From Pseudomonas fragi (lineage in GTDB: Bacteria > Pseudomonadota > Gammaproteobacteria > Pseudomonadales > Pseudomonadaceae): a stretch of DNA of 64,000 nt. Location: contig NZ_NQKQ01000009.1 of assembly GCF_002269505.1 (NCBI RefSeq), positions 1 to 64,000 on the forward strand, read 5' to 3'. The position numbers and the translations under genes were made by a program. Of this stretch, positions 36,134 to 45,540 are shown piece after piece (position 1 is the stretch's first letter; the number at the start of each line of letters is the position of its first letter). The notes under the pieces were generated by a model. It did no database searches. It saw only the letters and a program-made list of their open reading frames with translations, and was not told the origin of the DNA.

Positions 36134-37234
36134 ATGCGTATCCGTGAGCTTGGTATCACCATCGGTTCAGGCACCCCCGGCGTGTTCAACGCCATTACCG
36201 ACGTGCCGGGTGTGCGAGTAGGTCATCACACGCTCAACCTGGAAACCGGCGACGTTTCCATCCATTCCGGTGTCACCGTGATTGAACCGCGTGCGGGAGC
36301 CACGCACCTGCAACCGTGCTTTGCCGGCGTGCATGTGCTCAATGGCAACGGCGACGCCACGGGGCTGGAGTGGATTCGCGAAGCCGGTTTGCTGACCTCG
36401 CCGATTGCCTATACCAACACCCACAGTGTTGGCGTGGTGCGCGATGCGCTGGTGGCGGCCGAGCGCGAACTGGGCAAGCAGCACACCTACTGGTGCATGC
36501 CCGTGGTGCTTGAAACCTACGACGGCACGCTGAACGATATCTGGGGCCAGCATGTTACGGCCGAGCATGTGCAACTTGCGCTGCAGGATGCCAGGTCAGG
36601 CCCGGTGCAGGAGGGTAATGTGGGCGGTGGCACAGGGATGATCTGTCACGAGTTCAAGGGGGGCATTGGCACTTCCTCGCGGGTACTGGGCCCGGAGCAG
36701 GGTGGCTGGACCGTCGGTGCGCTGGTGCAGGCCAACTACGGTGTGCGCGAAGCCTTGCGGGTGGGGGGGTACCAGGTCGGTACCGTCCTCGATGATGTGC
36801 CGTCGCCGTTCAAGAGCGAGAAAAATGTGGGCGTGCCGGGCATGGGGTCGATCGTGATTACCATCGCCACCGATGCGCCGTTGTTGCCACACCAGTGTAC
36901 CCGTCTGGCGCAGCGTGCCAGTGTCGGGCTGGCGCGAGTGGGGGGCGGCACTGAAGACTCCAGCGGTGATATTTTTATTGCCTTTGCGGTGGGTAACAGC
37001 AACTTGCCGGCAGCCAACTTCGGCCATCCGGGTGAGCCGACCATGGCATTGCAGATGGTCAACAACGACTACATTTCGCCGCTGTTTGCGGCGGCGGCGG
37101 ATGCGGTAGAGGAGGCGATACTCAATGCCATGCTCGGTGCCGATGACCTGACGGGCTGTGGCAACACCGTGCTGGCGCTCAAGCCTGAGCGTTTGCTGGT
37201 GGCGTTGCAGCAGGTGGGCTGGAAAGCCGCTTGA
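36134..37234 (+). CDS. P1/S58-family aminopeptidase (DmpA-like)
   Basis: Encodes 366 residues. The opening ITIGSGTPGVFNAITDVPGV and GVTVIEPR, then QEGNVGGGTGMICHEFKGG and GGTEDSSGDIFIAFAVGN, match DmpA/BapA enzymes. These are made as one chain that cuts itself before a Ser (in the DSSGD segment), whose new N-terminus is the nucleophile. They remove N-terminal residues, including D- and beta-amino acids, from short peptides. Standing next to a polyamine-type binding protein, it probably scavenges amino compounds. No signal peptide. Confidence 0.88.
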   Translation: MRIRELGITIGSGTPGVFNAITDVPGVRVGHHTLNLETGDVSIHSGVTVIEPRAGATHLQPCFAGVHVLNGNGDATGLEWIREAGLLTSPIAYTNTHSVGVVRDALVAAERELGKQHTYWCMPVVLETYDGTLNDIWGQHVTAEHVQLALQDARSGPVQEGNVGGGTGMICHEFKGGIGTSSRVLGPEQGGWTVGALVQANYGVREALRVGGYQVGTVLDDVPSPFKSEKNVGVPGMGSIVITIATDAPLLPHQCTRLAQRASVGLARVGGGTEDSSGDIFIAFAVGNSNLPAANFGHPGEPTMALQMVNNDYISPLFAAAADAVEEAILNAMLGADDLTGCGNTVLALKPERLLVALQQVGWKAA

Positions 37235-37246
37235 TCCCGTAATCCC

Positions 37247-37338
37247 GTAGTCGCTGCCGAGGAACGAAGGCTGCGAGCTTTTTGTTCGAGTCGCTGCAAG
37301 GCAAGAGCTCGCAGCCTTCGTTCCTCGGCAGCGACTAC
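37247..37338. repeat. Perfect 33-bp inverted repeat, 26-base loop
   Basis: Arms 37247-37279 and 37306-37338 are exact reverse complements and begin GTAGTCGCTGCCGAGGAACG. The element lies between the convergent aminopeptidase and M20 peptidase genes and probably ends both transcripts. It is the same family as the repeats at 15801, 42016 and 47648. Confidence 0.9.
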
Positions 37339-37353
37339 GCGGTCCTGTGCCTG

Positions 37354-39093
37354 TCAGAGCTTGGGCAACTGCCCCACCCGGGCCATCATCTCGGTGACGA
37401 TCTGCAGGTCCAGCATAAACTGCTCGACCGTCTTGAACTCATTGTCGGTATGCCCGGTGTATTTCACATCCGGCATGGCCAGGCCGAATTGCACGCCGTT
37501 AGGCAGTTCATGCACCGAGGTCGCACCTGCCGAAGTTCCGAACTTGTGCTCCATGCCCAGGTTCTCACTGGCCACGGCCAGCAACGCCTTGACCCACTCA
37601 CCCTCGGGGTTGCGGTACATCGGCTCGGCAATGGTGTAGTCGAAGGTCACCGGCACCTGCTTGCTCTTGCTCCAGGCCGCCAGTTTTTCGGCAATCTGTG
37701 CTTTCAGTGCTTCAGGCGACTTGCCCTTGGGCACACGCAGGTTGACCGCCAGCTTGAGCGCCTTGTCGTCCAGCCCCACAAACGTCAGCGAAGTGGTCAG
37801 CGGCCCCATAAACTCATCGGCAAAACCGACGCCCAGCTTGCCACCCTTGTAGTCCAGGCCCCAGTTGTCGGCCGCATAGTGCGCAGCATCGGTGATGTGG
37901 TTTTGTTTGAGGGCGATAGGGCCGTCAACGCTGCTGATAAAATCGAGCATCCGCGCTACCGGGTTGATCCCGGACTCGGGCTCCGAGGAATGAGCCGAAA
38001 CCCCGGTCACGGTCAGCACTACCTCTTTGCCCACCACCTTGGCATTGATCTCGAAATCGCCGCCATTGCGCTTGGCATATTCAGCACCGGCCTTGTTCAG
38101 GCTGGCCGCCAGCTCGGCCGGTTTGTCGGTCAACAGGGTCGCCACTGACGTCGACGGGATCTGGTTGGTGGCCATGCCGCCGGTCAGCGCGATGATTTCT
38201 GCGCCCTGGCCTTCGCCCTTGCGTCGGGCAAAAGTAGCCATGACGGTGCCGTAGCCTTTCTCGGCGATCACCACCGGGTAGCCGCCATCCAGCGCCAGGT
38301 TGTAGTTGGGCACCGGGTTGTGTTCGAAGTAATAAGGGATGGCATCACCGCTGGTTTCTTCGGTGGTGTCGATCAGCAACTTGAAGTTTCTGGCCAGTGG
38401 CAGTTGCTCTTCCTTGATGACTTTCATGGCGTACATCGCGACCACTATGCCGTTTTTGTCATCCTCTGTACCGCGCCCATACATGCGGTCGCCGATCAGG
38501 GTGACCTTGAACGGGTCGAGTTTGGTTCCGTCCTTGAGTACCCAGTTTTCCGGGGTTACCGGCACGACGTCGGCGTGGGCGTGAATACCGACCACTTCAT
38601 CACCACTGCCTTCGAGGGAGACTTCATAGACACGGTTGTCGATATTGCGAAAGTTCAGGTTGAAGGCCTTGGCGAGGTCCTTGATTTTGTCGGCGATCTT
38701 GAGAAACTGCGGGTTCTCGTACTGGGGCACGTCATCCAGGTTTACCGTCGGGATAGCTACCAGCTCACGCAGGGTTTCGGTGGCCGCCTTGCCGTATTTG
38801 AGACGGGTATACAGGCCCAGCAGGCGATAGATTTCGTTCTGCTGCTCTGCGCTCAATGCCTTGTTGTCGATGAAGGCGTTGATGGTCGGGCCGAGGTTAT
38901 CTTGTTGCGCCAACTCGCTCTTGCCCAAAGCCCCCAGAAACTGCCGGAAGTCAGTGATTTTGCTGTCGCTGAAGGTCTTGAGGATCACGGCGCTCTGTTG
39001 CGGGGTGATGGTGGCGTGGGCAGCAGTGCTGAACCCGGCAAGGCTGGCCATCATCATGGTTGCAGCGGCCAGGTGCTTAAGTGAAAAGTCCAT
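37354..39093 (-). CDS. Exported M20-family dipeptidase
   Basis: Encodes 579 residues with a Sec signal peptide (cleavage near AHA-TI). Metal ligands are visible: His and Asp in VGIHAHADVVPV, Asp in GTEDDKNGIV, the Glu pair in DTTEETSGDA, Asp in ALDGGYPVV, and a C-terminal His in YTGHTDNEF. The long insertion between them suits the PepV/Sapep subgroup, which cleaves dipeptides and carnosine-like compounds. Acting in the periplasm, it would feed the binding proteins encoded nearby. An ATG at 39105 is an alternative start. Confidence 0.87.
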   Translation of the reverse strand: MDFSLKHLAAATMMMASLAGFSTAAHATITPQQSAVILKTFSDSKITDFRQFLGALGKSELAQQDNLGPTINAFIDNKALSAEQQNEIYRLLGLYTRLKYGKAATETLRELVAIPTVNLDDVPQYENPQFLKIADKIKDLAKAFNLNFRNIDNRVYEVSLEGSGDEVVGIHAHADVVPVTPENWVLKDGTKLDPFKVTLIGDRMYGRGTEDDKNGIVVAMYAMKVIKEEQLPLARNFKLLIDTTEETSGDAIPYYFEHNPVPNYNLALDGGYPVVIAEKGYGTVMATFARRKGEGQGAEIIALTGGMATNQIPSTSVATLLTDKPAELAASLNKAGAEYAKRNGGDFEINAKVVGKEVVLTVTGVSAHSSEPESGINPVARMLDFISSVDGPIALKQNHITDAAHYAADNWGLDYKGGKLGVGFADEFMGPLTTSLTFVGLDDKALKLAVNLRVPKGKSPEALKAQIAEKLAAWSKSKQVPVTFDYTIAEPMYRNPEGEWVKALLAVASENLGMEHKFGTSAGATSVHELPNGVQFGLAMPDVKYTGHTDNEFKTVEQFMLDLQIVTEMMARVGQLPKL

Positions 39094-39196
39094 TTTGCAG
39101 GGCATTCCTGTACAGGTTGTTGGAGAGAAATATGCAATAAATGAAACAAAACATTTCCAAACTTACACTGCAAGGACGTGGGACGGTAGGTACTTT

Positions 39197-39979
39197 TTAC
39201 TCCTGCGCCTGTAAAAACAACGAGAACAGTTCGGACTGTGACTTGATTCCCAACTTGCCGTACATGTGCTTGCGATGGACCTTGACGGTCTCGGCGGAAA
39301 TCACCAGTTTGCGGGCGATTTCCTTGTTTGAACAACCACTTAGCAACAGCAGGGCGACTTCCATTTCCCGCGCGGTCAGCGGCGTGGTCAACTGCTCGGC
39401 AGCCGCTTCAAGGCGGCTTTCCCAGTTGCCAGGCTGCTCCGGCGCCTCCCCGGGGTCGCGTTCAAACATCAGGCGCTGACGCATCAGTGCTGCGACCCAG
39501 GGCCGTACCAGCCCCAGCAACGCGCCGTGTTCCAGGCTGAAGCGGCACTGGCTGCCCAGTGACAGGCTCAGGGTGCGTTGGTTGTCGAGTTGCACATTGA
39601 TATGCACCTCGTCAGTGACGATATTCAGGCGGAAATAGCGCTGGTAGTAATCGGTCTGTGCAAAGCATTCCGGGGCCACGTCCTGCAGGCGGACTAACCC
39701 GCTCTGTGGTGCTTCGCGGTTGGCAATGTAGAACGGGTCGAGCAGGTACAGGCCTTTGAGATAGTCCTGAAACAACGAGTCCATGCCACCGTCTGCACCG
39801 GGGGACTCGGCGAGAACCTGCGGCTTGCCGGCGCTATAGATCAGCACCACCCAGTTGTCCACGGGTATATAGCGGCCCAGCAAACGTACCAGCGCAGTCC
39901 AGAAATTGGGCCGGTCGAGGGTTTCGATCACGCGGCCCATCGCGTCGTGCCAGGCCACATCCTGCAAGGTCAGATTCAT
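39197..39979 (-). CDS. LuxR-family transcriptional regulator
   Basis: Encodes 260 residues. The C-terminus has a LuxR-type helix-turn-helix (LTAREMEVALLLLSGCSNKE ... SAETVKVHRKHMYGKLG). The N-terminal 170 residues form a sensor domain without the conserved acyl-homoserine-lactone residues; its ligand is unknown. It lies between the M20 peptidase gene (same strand) and the nitrilase gene (divergent) and so is a good candidate to control this nitrogen-scavenging group. Confidence 0.85.
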   Translation of the reverse strand: MNLTLQDVAWHDAMGRVIETLDRPNFWTALVRLLGRYIPVDNWVVLIYSAGKPQVLAESPGADGGMDSLFQDYLKGLYLLDPFYIANREAPQSGLVRLQDVAPECFAQTDYYQRYFRLNIVTDEVHINVQLDNQRTLSLSLGSQCRFSLEHGALLGLVRPWVAALMRQRLMFERDPGEAPEQPGNWESRLEAAAEQLTTPLTAREMEVALLLLSGCSNKEIARKLVISAETVKVHRKHMYGKLGIKSQSELFSLFLQAQE

Positions 39980-40072
39980 CTCACTACCCACCGGGTGTTA
40001 CCCCATCGAAGTCATTTATTGGCGCGGTGCCGCGCACCATACTCGGCTCATCCCACCGTGCAAGGAACCGAG

Positions 40073-40897
40073 ATGAAAATTGAATTGGTGCAACTGGCAG
40101 GCCGTGACGGCGACACCGCTTATAACCTGTCGCGCACACTGAATGCCATCGCCACCTGCGCTGGCGATACCGATTTGCTGGTGTTCCCGGAGACCTATCT
40201 GAGCGGCTTTGTCGGCGGCGCGCAACTGGCGCAGGTGGCCGAGCCCTTGCACGGCACGACCCTGCAAACCGTGTTGCAGGCCGTGCGCGAGCGTGGCGTG
40301 GCGGTGGTGCTGGGATTTGCCGAAGTGCATCAAGGCAGGTTCTACAACAGCTCGGTACTGGTGACTCCCGAGGGTATTGCGCTGCAGTACCGCAAGACCC
40401 ATCTGTGGCCAAGCGAGCGCAGTGACTTTAGCCCCGGCGACCGTTATACCACCGTGCTCTGGCGGGGTGTGCGGGTTGGCCTGCTGATCTGCTACGACAT
40501 CGAGTTGCCGGAAACCAGCCGCGCACTGGCGCAACTGGGGGCAGAAGTAGTCATCGTCACCAACGGCAATATGGACCCCTACGGCCCGGTGCATCGCACT
40601 GCGATCATGGCCCGCGCCCAGGAAAATCAGTTGTTTGCGGTAATGGTCAATCGTGTTGGGGCGGGGGATGACGGCCTGGTGTTTGCCGGTGGCAGCATGG
40701 CGGTCGACCCGTTCGGGCGTGTGCTGTTTGAAGCAGGGCGCGATGAGGTTCGCCATGTTGTAGAGCTGGACCTGGATCAGCTCAAGGCTGCCCGGCGTGA
40801 CTACGATTACCTCAAAGATCGTCGTTTGATGCTGTCGGGCGAACAGATAGAGCACTCGGACGGGCGTCGCGAACTGTTGATCGGAGCCAGCCAATGA
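40073..40897 (+). CDS. Carbon-nitrogen hydrolase (nitrilase superfamily)
   Basis: Encodes 274 residues; AAGGA lies six bases before the ATG. The catalytic triad is visible: Glu in LVFPETYLSG, Lys in LQYRKTHLW, Cys in LLICYDIELPE. Such enzymes hydrolyse amides or N-carbamoyl compounds, for example N-carbamoylputrescine. Its stop overlaps the start of a PotF-like gene, so it probably processes an amide related to what that protein binds. Confidence 0.88.
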   Translation: MKIELVQLAGRDGDTAYNLSRTLNAIATCAGDTDLLVFPETYLSGFVGGAQLAQVAEPLHGTTLQTVLQAVRERGVAVVLGFAEVHQGRFYNSSVLVTPEGIALQYRKTHLWPSERSDFSPGDRYTTVLWRGVRVGLLICYDIELPETSRALAQLGAEVVIVTNGNMDPYGPVHRTAIMARAQENQLFAVMVNRVGAGDDGLVFAGGSMAVDPFGRVLFEAGRDEVRHVVELDLDQLKAARRDYDYLKDRRLMLSGEQIEHSDGRRELLIGASQ

Positions 40898-41988
40898 AGA
40901 CTAAAAACACTATGGGTCTTGCCCTGGCTGCGCTCTTGGGTTGCAGCCTGGTTCACGCCGCCGGGCCTCAGGTGAATATCTACAACTGGTACGATTTTAT
41001 CGCACCGGACACGATGAAAAACTTCCAGGCCGAAACCGGCATAGGCTCGATGTACGACGTGTTCGACAACAGCGATGTGATGCAAAGCAAGCTCATGGCC
41101 GGTCGCAGCGGGTATGACGTTGTTGTGGCCACAGGGGACCTGTTGCCCAACTTGATCAAGGCCGGGGTGCTCAAGGAACTCGATCCGGGGCAGTTGCCCA
41201 ATCGAGTACACCTGGACCCCGCCATCCTCGCCAAGATGCAGAGCAATGACCCCGGCAATCGCTATGCCGTGCCGTATTTGTGGGGCACTACAGGGGTGGG
41301 TTATGACGTCGACAAGGTCAGGGCGATTCTGGGGCCGGACGCGCCGGTGGATTCCTGGGACCTGATCTTCAAGCCCGAGAACCTGAGCAAATTGAGCCAG
41401 TGCGGCGTGGCCATGCTTGATGCCCCCGGTGAAATCATTCCCATCGCCTTGCACTACCTGGGCTTGCCGTACAACAGCAACCAACCTCAGGACTATGCCA
41501 AGGCCGAAGCGTTGCTGCTGACGTTACGTCCTTACATCCGCTATTTTGACTCGTCGAAATTCATTACCGACCTGGCCAATGGCAACATTTGCGTGGTGGT
41601 GGGTTGGGCGGGCGGGGTGCAAGACGCCAAAACCGCCTCGCAGGTGGCCGGCAATGGGCGCAACATCCGCTACAGCATCCCGCGTGAAGGGGCGCCGATC
41701 TGGGTTGAGAGCATGGTATTGCTCAACGACGCGCCCAACCCGCAACAGGGGCTGGCCTTTATCGACTATATGCTGCGCCCGCAAGTAATTGCGCAGACTT
41801 CGACCTACCTCAAATATCCCAATGCGAACCAGGACGCCAGGCCACTGATGGACCAGTCGTTGCGCGACAACCCGGATATCTACCCAGGCAAAGAGGTGAT
41901 GGCAACGTTGTTTCCGCTGGAGCCACTGGCGCTGAAACTTGAGCGGGTGCGCACACGGGTGTGGAGCAAGGTTAAAAGCGGTACGTGA
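40894..41988 (+). CDS. PotF-like polyamine-binding periplasmic protein, second copy
   Basis: Encodes 364 residues with a signal peptide (about residues 1-22, ending VHAAG). VNIYNWYDFIAPDT, YDVVVATGDLL, VPYLWGTTGVGYD and SWDLIFKPENL align with the copy at 34946. The ligand pocket differs in part (GWAGGV for GYSGSF), so specificity may differ. It is translated with the nitrilase gene (ATGA overlap). No permease genes nearby. Confidence 0.88.
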   Translation: MKTKNTMGLALAALLGCSLVHAAGPQVNIYNWYDFIAPDTMKNFQAETGIGSMYDVFDNSDVMQSKLMAGRSGYDVVVATGDLLPNLIKAGVLKELDPGQLPNRVHLDPAILAKMQSNDPGNRYAVPYLWGTTGVGYDVDKVRAILGPDAPVDSWDLIFKPENLSKLSQCGVAMLDAPGEIIPIALHYLGLPYNSNQPQDYAKAEALLLTLRPYIRYFDSSKFITDLANGNICVVVGWAGGVQDAKTASQVAGNGRNIRYSIPREGAPIWVESMVLLNDAPNPQQGLAFIDYMLRPQVIAQTSTYLKYPNANQDARPLMDQSLRDNPDIYPGKEVMATLFPLEPLALKLERVRTRVWSKVKSGT

Positions 41989-42015
41989 CCTGAACCTCTG
42001 AATCCCTGAACCCCT

Positions 42016-42160
42016 GTAGCCGCTGACGAGGAACGAAGGCTGCGATCGGGCGCGAAGCGCTCGTAAAATCATACAACTCGGTGTGGCAGATATATTGAGT
42101 GCTGAGGTTTTGCGGCCGCTTCGCGCCCGATCGCAGCCTTCGTTCCTCGTCAGCGGCTAC
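42016..42160. repeat. Perfect 44-bp inverted repeat, 57-base loop
   Basis: Arms 42016-42059 and 42117-42160 are exact reverse complements and begin GTAGCCGCTGACGAGGAACG. They separate the convergent binding-protein gene and nikE. This is the longest member of the family in this window. Confidence 0.9.
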
Positions 42161-42186
42161 AGTTTTACGTTTTACGTTTTACGGTG

Positions 42187-42987
42187 TTAGAGTTTTTCCA
42201 GTGTCCGTGCATCAACATGGTCACGAACGGTCCTGACCCTCGGCATCGCCGGCAACACCGCCTCCTGCAAGGTCCGCGCAGCAGGGTGGGTAAAGCGCAT
42301 CTGCGCCGTGACCGGCAGGTCTTCCACCAGCTTGCCCTCTGCCAATACCACCACCCGCTGGCAAAAACGCTGCACCAGGCTCAGGTCATGGGTGATCAGC
42401 AAAAAGCCGGTGCCGGACTCGTGCCGTACCTGGGCCAGTAAATCCAGAATCTGCACTTGCAGCACCCGGTCAAGGTTAGACAGGGCTTCATCGAGGATGA
42501 TCAACTGCGGGCCGATCGCCATGGCCCGGGCAATACCGGCGCGTTGCAGTTGCCCGCCGCTCAGTTGTGCCGGCAGTTTGTCGATATCACGGGCTTCAAG
42601 CTGGACTTGCTGGAGCAATTGCTCAACCCGGTCCCTGCAGGCCGCGGCGTCCATGTCTGAAAGATGGCGCAAAGGCTCGGCAATGCTCCAGCCAATGCTG
42701 CGCTGGGGGTTGAAGGCGCTGAGCGCATCCTGAAAGACCATCTGCACACGCTGCAAAAACGGCGGCTGGCCCTTGAACACAATGCTGCCCCGGTCGGCGC
42801 TTTCCAGGCCCATCAGCAGGCGCGCCAGGGTGCTTTTGCCGCTGCCGCTGCCTCCCAGCAGGCCAAGGCTTTGACCTTCGTGCAGGTCCAGGTTCAAGCC
42901 GCTCAGCACCTGCACCCGATGCCGTTTGCTGAACAGTCCACCGGCGCTGTAGCCGTGCTCAAGATCACGTACTTGTATAAAACTCAT
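42187..42987 (-). CDS. nikE: Nickel ABC transporter ATP-binding protein NikE
   Basis: Encodes 266 residues. Walker A is LLGGSGSGKSTLARLLMG, the ABC signature LSGGQLQRAGIARAMAIG, and Walker B LIILDEALSN. It is the second ATPase of the nickel importer; start and stop overlap nikD by four bases. It energises uptake across the inner membrane. The operon order nikA-B-C-D-E and the neighbouring nikR identify it as nickel rather than dipeptide transport. Confidence 0.9.
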   Translation of the reverse strand: MSFIQVRDLEHGYSAGGLFSKRHRVQVLSGLNLDLHEGQSLGLLGGSGSGKSTLARLLMGLESADRGSIVFKGQPPFLQRVQMVFQDALSAFNPQRSIGWSIAEPLRHLSDMDAAACRDRVEQLLQQVQLEARDIDKLPAQLSGGQLQRAGIARAMAIGPQLIILDEALSNLDRVLQVQILDLLAQVRHESGTGFLLITHDLSLVQRFCQRVVVLAEGKLVEDLPVTAQMRFTHPAARTLQEAVLPAMPRVRTVRDHVDARTLEKL

Positions 42988-43757
42988 GGCGCGCAGCTCT
43001 CCATTGTCAATGAGTGGTGCGCCGCCAGCAGCGTGCGCGCTTCCTGGCTTTGCGGGGCATTGAACAGTTGGTGCACATCGGCCTGTTCGACGATACGGCC
43101 GTGAGCCATGACGCTGACCTGATCGGCGCAGCGTGCCACCACGCCCATGTCATGGGTGATCAACAGCACGCCAAGGTTGCGTTGCTCTACCAGCCGCTGC
43201 AGCAGGTCGAGAAAACGCGCCTGCGCGACCACATCCAGATCGCTGGTGGGTTCGTCGGCCAGCAAGAAGCGGCTGTCGGCGAGCAGGGCCAGGGCGATCA
43301 TCATGCGTTGCAGCATGCCGCCGCTCAGTTGAAAGGCAAATGAGTCCAGTACCCGCTGATCATCGTGCAGGCCCACTTCATGCAACGTGGCCTGGATCAG
43401 TTGTTCGGCCTCGACCCCTTGCAGGCCACGGGCGTGGAGGGTTTCGAGGGCGTGCTGGCGCAGGGAACGCACCGGGTTGAAGGCGCTGCGCGGGTTTTGC
43501 AGCACCAGCGCTACCTGGCGCCCGCGCAATTGCGCAGCATCCACCGCCTGGCCGTCCAGCAACAGGCTGGCGCCACTGCTGTGCACGCCGGGGGGCAACA
43601 GGTCGAGGATGCCCAGGCTGGTCAGCGACTTGCCTGAACCGCTGGCCCCGACCAGCGCATGCACCTGACCGGCCTTGAGGGTCAATTCGACCCGGTCGAC
43701 CAGGGTGCGTTGTCGGTGTTTGAGGGTCAGGTCGCGAATGGTCAATGTCTGCTTCAT
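42984..43757 (-). CDS. nikD: Nickel ABC transporter ATP-binding protein NikD
   Basis: Encodes 257 residues. Walker A is LVGASGSGKSLTSLGILD, the ABC signature LSGGMLQRMMIALALL, and Walker B FLLADEPTSDLD. It pairs with NikE to drive the NikBC channel. It overlaps nikC and nikE by four bases each, so all are translated as one unit. Confidence 0.92.
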   Translation of the reverse strand: MKQTLTIRDLTLKHRQRTLVDRVELTLKAGQVHALVGASGSGKSLTSLGILDLLPPGVHSSGASLLLDGQAVDAAQLRGRQVALVLQNPRSAFNPVRSLRQHALETLHARGLQGVEAEQLIQATLHEVGLHDDQRVLDSFAFQLSGGMLQRMMIALALLADSRFLLADEPTSDLDVVAQARFLDLLQRLVEQRNLGVLLITHDMGVVARCADQVSVMAHGRIVEQADVHQLFNAPQSQEARTLLAAHHSLTMESCAP

Positions 43758-44599
43758 TCCTTGATCTCCGCCAGTACGCTGGGGTCAAGGCGGTCGCGCA
43801 AGGCGTCGCCCAACAGGTTGAAGGCCATCACCGAGATAAAGATCATCAGGCCCGGCCACAGCAGCAGTTGCGGCTGGGTCCAGATAAATTCCTTGGCATC
43901 GTTGATCATCACGCCCCACTCGGGGGTCGGCGGGCTGACGCCCAGGCCCAGAAAGGACAAGCCCGAGACATGCAGCATCATGTGGCCAATATCCATCGAC
44001 GCCAGCACCAGCAATTGCCCCACGACGTTGGGCATCACATGCTGGCGCAGCCGGGTCAGGCGCGAGGCACCGGCCAGTCGCGACGCCAGCACATAGTCAC
44101 GGTTGCGCTGGGCCAGGACCATGCCGCGCACCATACGTGCATACCAGGCCCAGTGGGACAGGGCGATGGCGATGATGACGTTGGTCAGGCCGGTACCCAG
44201 CAAGGCGATCAGAAAGAACGCCAGCACCAGGGTCGGGAAGGTCAGGAACATGTCGCACAGGCGCATCAGGAACATGTCGACCTTGCCCCCGACAATCCCG
44301 GCGATACCGCCAATCACCACGCCCAGTACCAACACCAGGCCCAGCACCAGCACCACGCTGCCCAGGGACAGTTGCGTGCCGACGATCAGCCGCGAGAGTA
44401 CGTCGCGACCCAGGTGGTCGGTGCCCAGCCAATGGCTGGCACTGGCGGGCAGCAGGCGATCGTCGAGACTCACCAGGGTGGCGTCGTAAGGCGCCAGCCA
44501 GGGGCCGAACAGCGCCATCAACAGCAGCAGGGCGACCAGCGCATAACCGATGCGCGCGCCGTTTTTTTTGCCTGTATAAACAGCAGCCAGGGTGCTCAT
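43754..44599 (-). CDS. nikC: Nickel ABC transporter permease NikC
   Basis: Encodes 281 residues from the ATG at 44599; an upstream in-frame extension is antisense to nikB and unlikely. About six membrane helices and the permease motif region ([20 protein letters not shown]) are visible, with [16 protein letters not shown] near the N-terminus as in NikC/DppC. Inner membrane. Confidence 0.9.
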   Translation of the reverse strand: MSTLAAVYTGKKNGARIGYALVALLLLMALFGPWLAPYDATLVSLDDRLLPASASHWLGTDHLGRDVLSRLIVGTQLSLGSVVLVLGLVLVLGVVIGGIAGIVGGKVDMFLMRLCDMFLTFPTLVLAFFLIALLGTGLTNVIIAIALSHWAWYARMVRGMVLAQRNRDYVLASRLAGASRLTRLRQHVMPNVVGQLLVLASMDIGHMMLHVSGLSFLGLGVSPPTPEWGVMINDAKEFIWTQPQLLLWPGLMIFISVMAFNLLGDALRDRLDPSVLAEIKE

Positions 44600-45537
44600 G
44601 CCATCACCCCCGAGAAACGTGTACGCGGATCGAGCCAGGCGTAGCAGATGTCCACCACCAGATTGCACAGCACCAGCAGTGTGGTCAGCAGCAGGGTGAA
44701 GCACTGCATGACCGGGAAGTCGCGGTTGAGCACGGCGCTGACCGCGAAGCGTCCAACGCCGGGCCAGGCGAAGATGGTTTCGATCACCAGCGCGCCACCG
44801 AGCAACTCGCCGATGTGCATGCCGGTGGCGGTCACCAGCGGCATCCAGGCATTGCGCAGAATATGGTCACGCCACACGCGCTTTTCGTTCAGGCCGCGGG
44901 CCCGGGCGTAGAACACGTGTCGATGCTCACGTACATCCAGCAGGCTGGCGCGCAGCAGCCGGGCGTTGATCGACATCGACATCAGGGCAATCGCCAGAAC
45001 TGGCATCAGCAGATGCTGCGGGCCACCACGGCCCATCGGCGGCAGCCAGCCCAGCCACAGCGAGAACAGGGCAATCAGCAGGAATGCCAGCCAGAAATTG
45101 GGCATGGATACACCGATAAAGGTGATAAAGCGCACCACCTGATCGGGCCAGCGACCTTTCCAGCGGGCCGCTGCCAGGCCCAGGGGAATGCTCATCACCA
45201 GCGTGGCAAGCAAGGCCAGCCCCCCCAGTTGCAGGGTCGCGGGCAGGTAATAGAGGATGTCATCGAGCACCGGGCGCCCGGTGATATAGGACATGCCGAA
45301 GTCCAGATGCACGGCGTTCCACAACCAGGTGAGGTATTGCTCGGGCAGTGGCCGGTCCAGGCCCAGGGCATGGCGCGCCTCGGCCAGCGCGGCGTCGGTG
45401 GGCGGTATCTGCGACAGGCGCAGGTAATCCAGGGCCGGGTCGCCATTGCCCAGGTGCAGCAGGACAAAGACGATCAATGACACCCCCAGCAAAACCGGGA
45501 TCAGCAGCACAAGCCGCAGGATGATATAGCGCAGCAT
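44596..45537 (-). CDS. nikB: Nickel ABC transporter permease NikB
   Basis: Encodes 313 residues starting [20 protein letters not shown]. About six helices; the permease loop ([20 protein letters not shown]) precedes the last helices. It forms the channel with NikC. Four-base overlap with nikC and a 3-base gap after nikA. Confidence 0.9.
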   Translation of the reverse strand: MLRYIILRLVLLIPVLLGVSLIVFVLLHLGNGDPALDYLRLSQIPPTDAALAEARHALGLDRPLPEQYLTWLWNAVHLDFGMSYITGRPVLDDILYYLPATLQLGGLALLATLVMSIPLGLAAARWKGRWPDQVVRFITFIGVSMPNFWLAFLLIALFSLWLGWLPPMGRGGPQHLLMPVLAIALMSMSINARLLRASLLDVREHRHVFYARARGLNEKRVWRDHILRNAWMPLVTATGMHIGELLGGALVIETIFAWPGVGRFAVSAVLNRDFPVMQCFTLLLTTLLVLCNLVVDICYAWLDPRTRFSGVMA

Positions 45538-45540
45538 GGT

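Noticed and set aside
43745..44644. Long plus-strand frame opposite nikC
   Set aside because: Gln/His-rich composition with no domain; a shadow of nikC.
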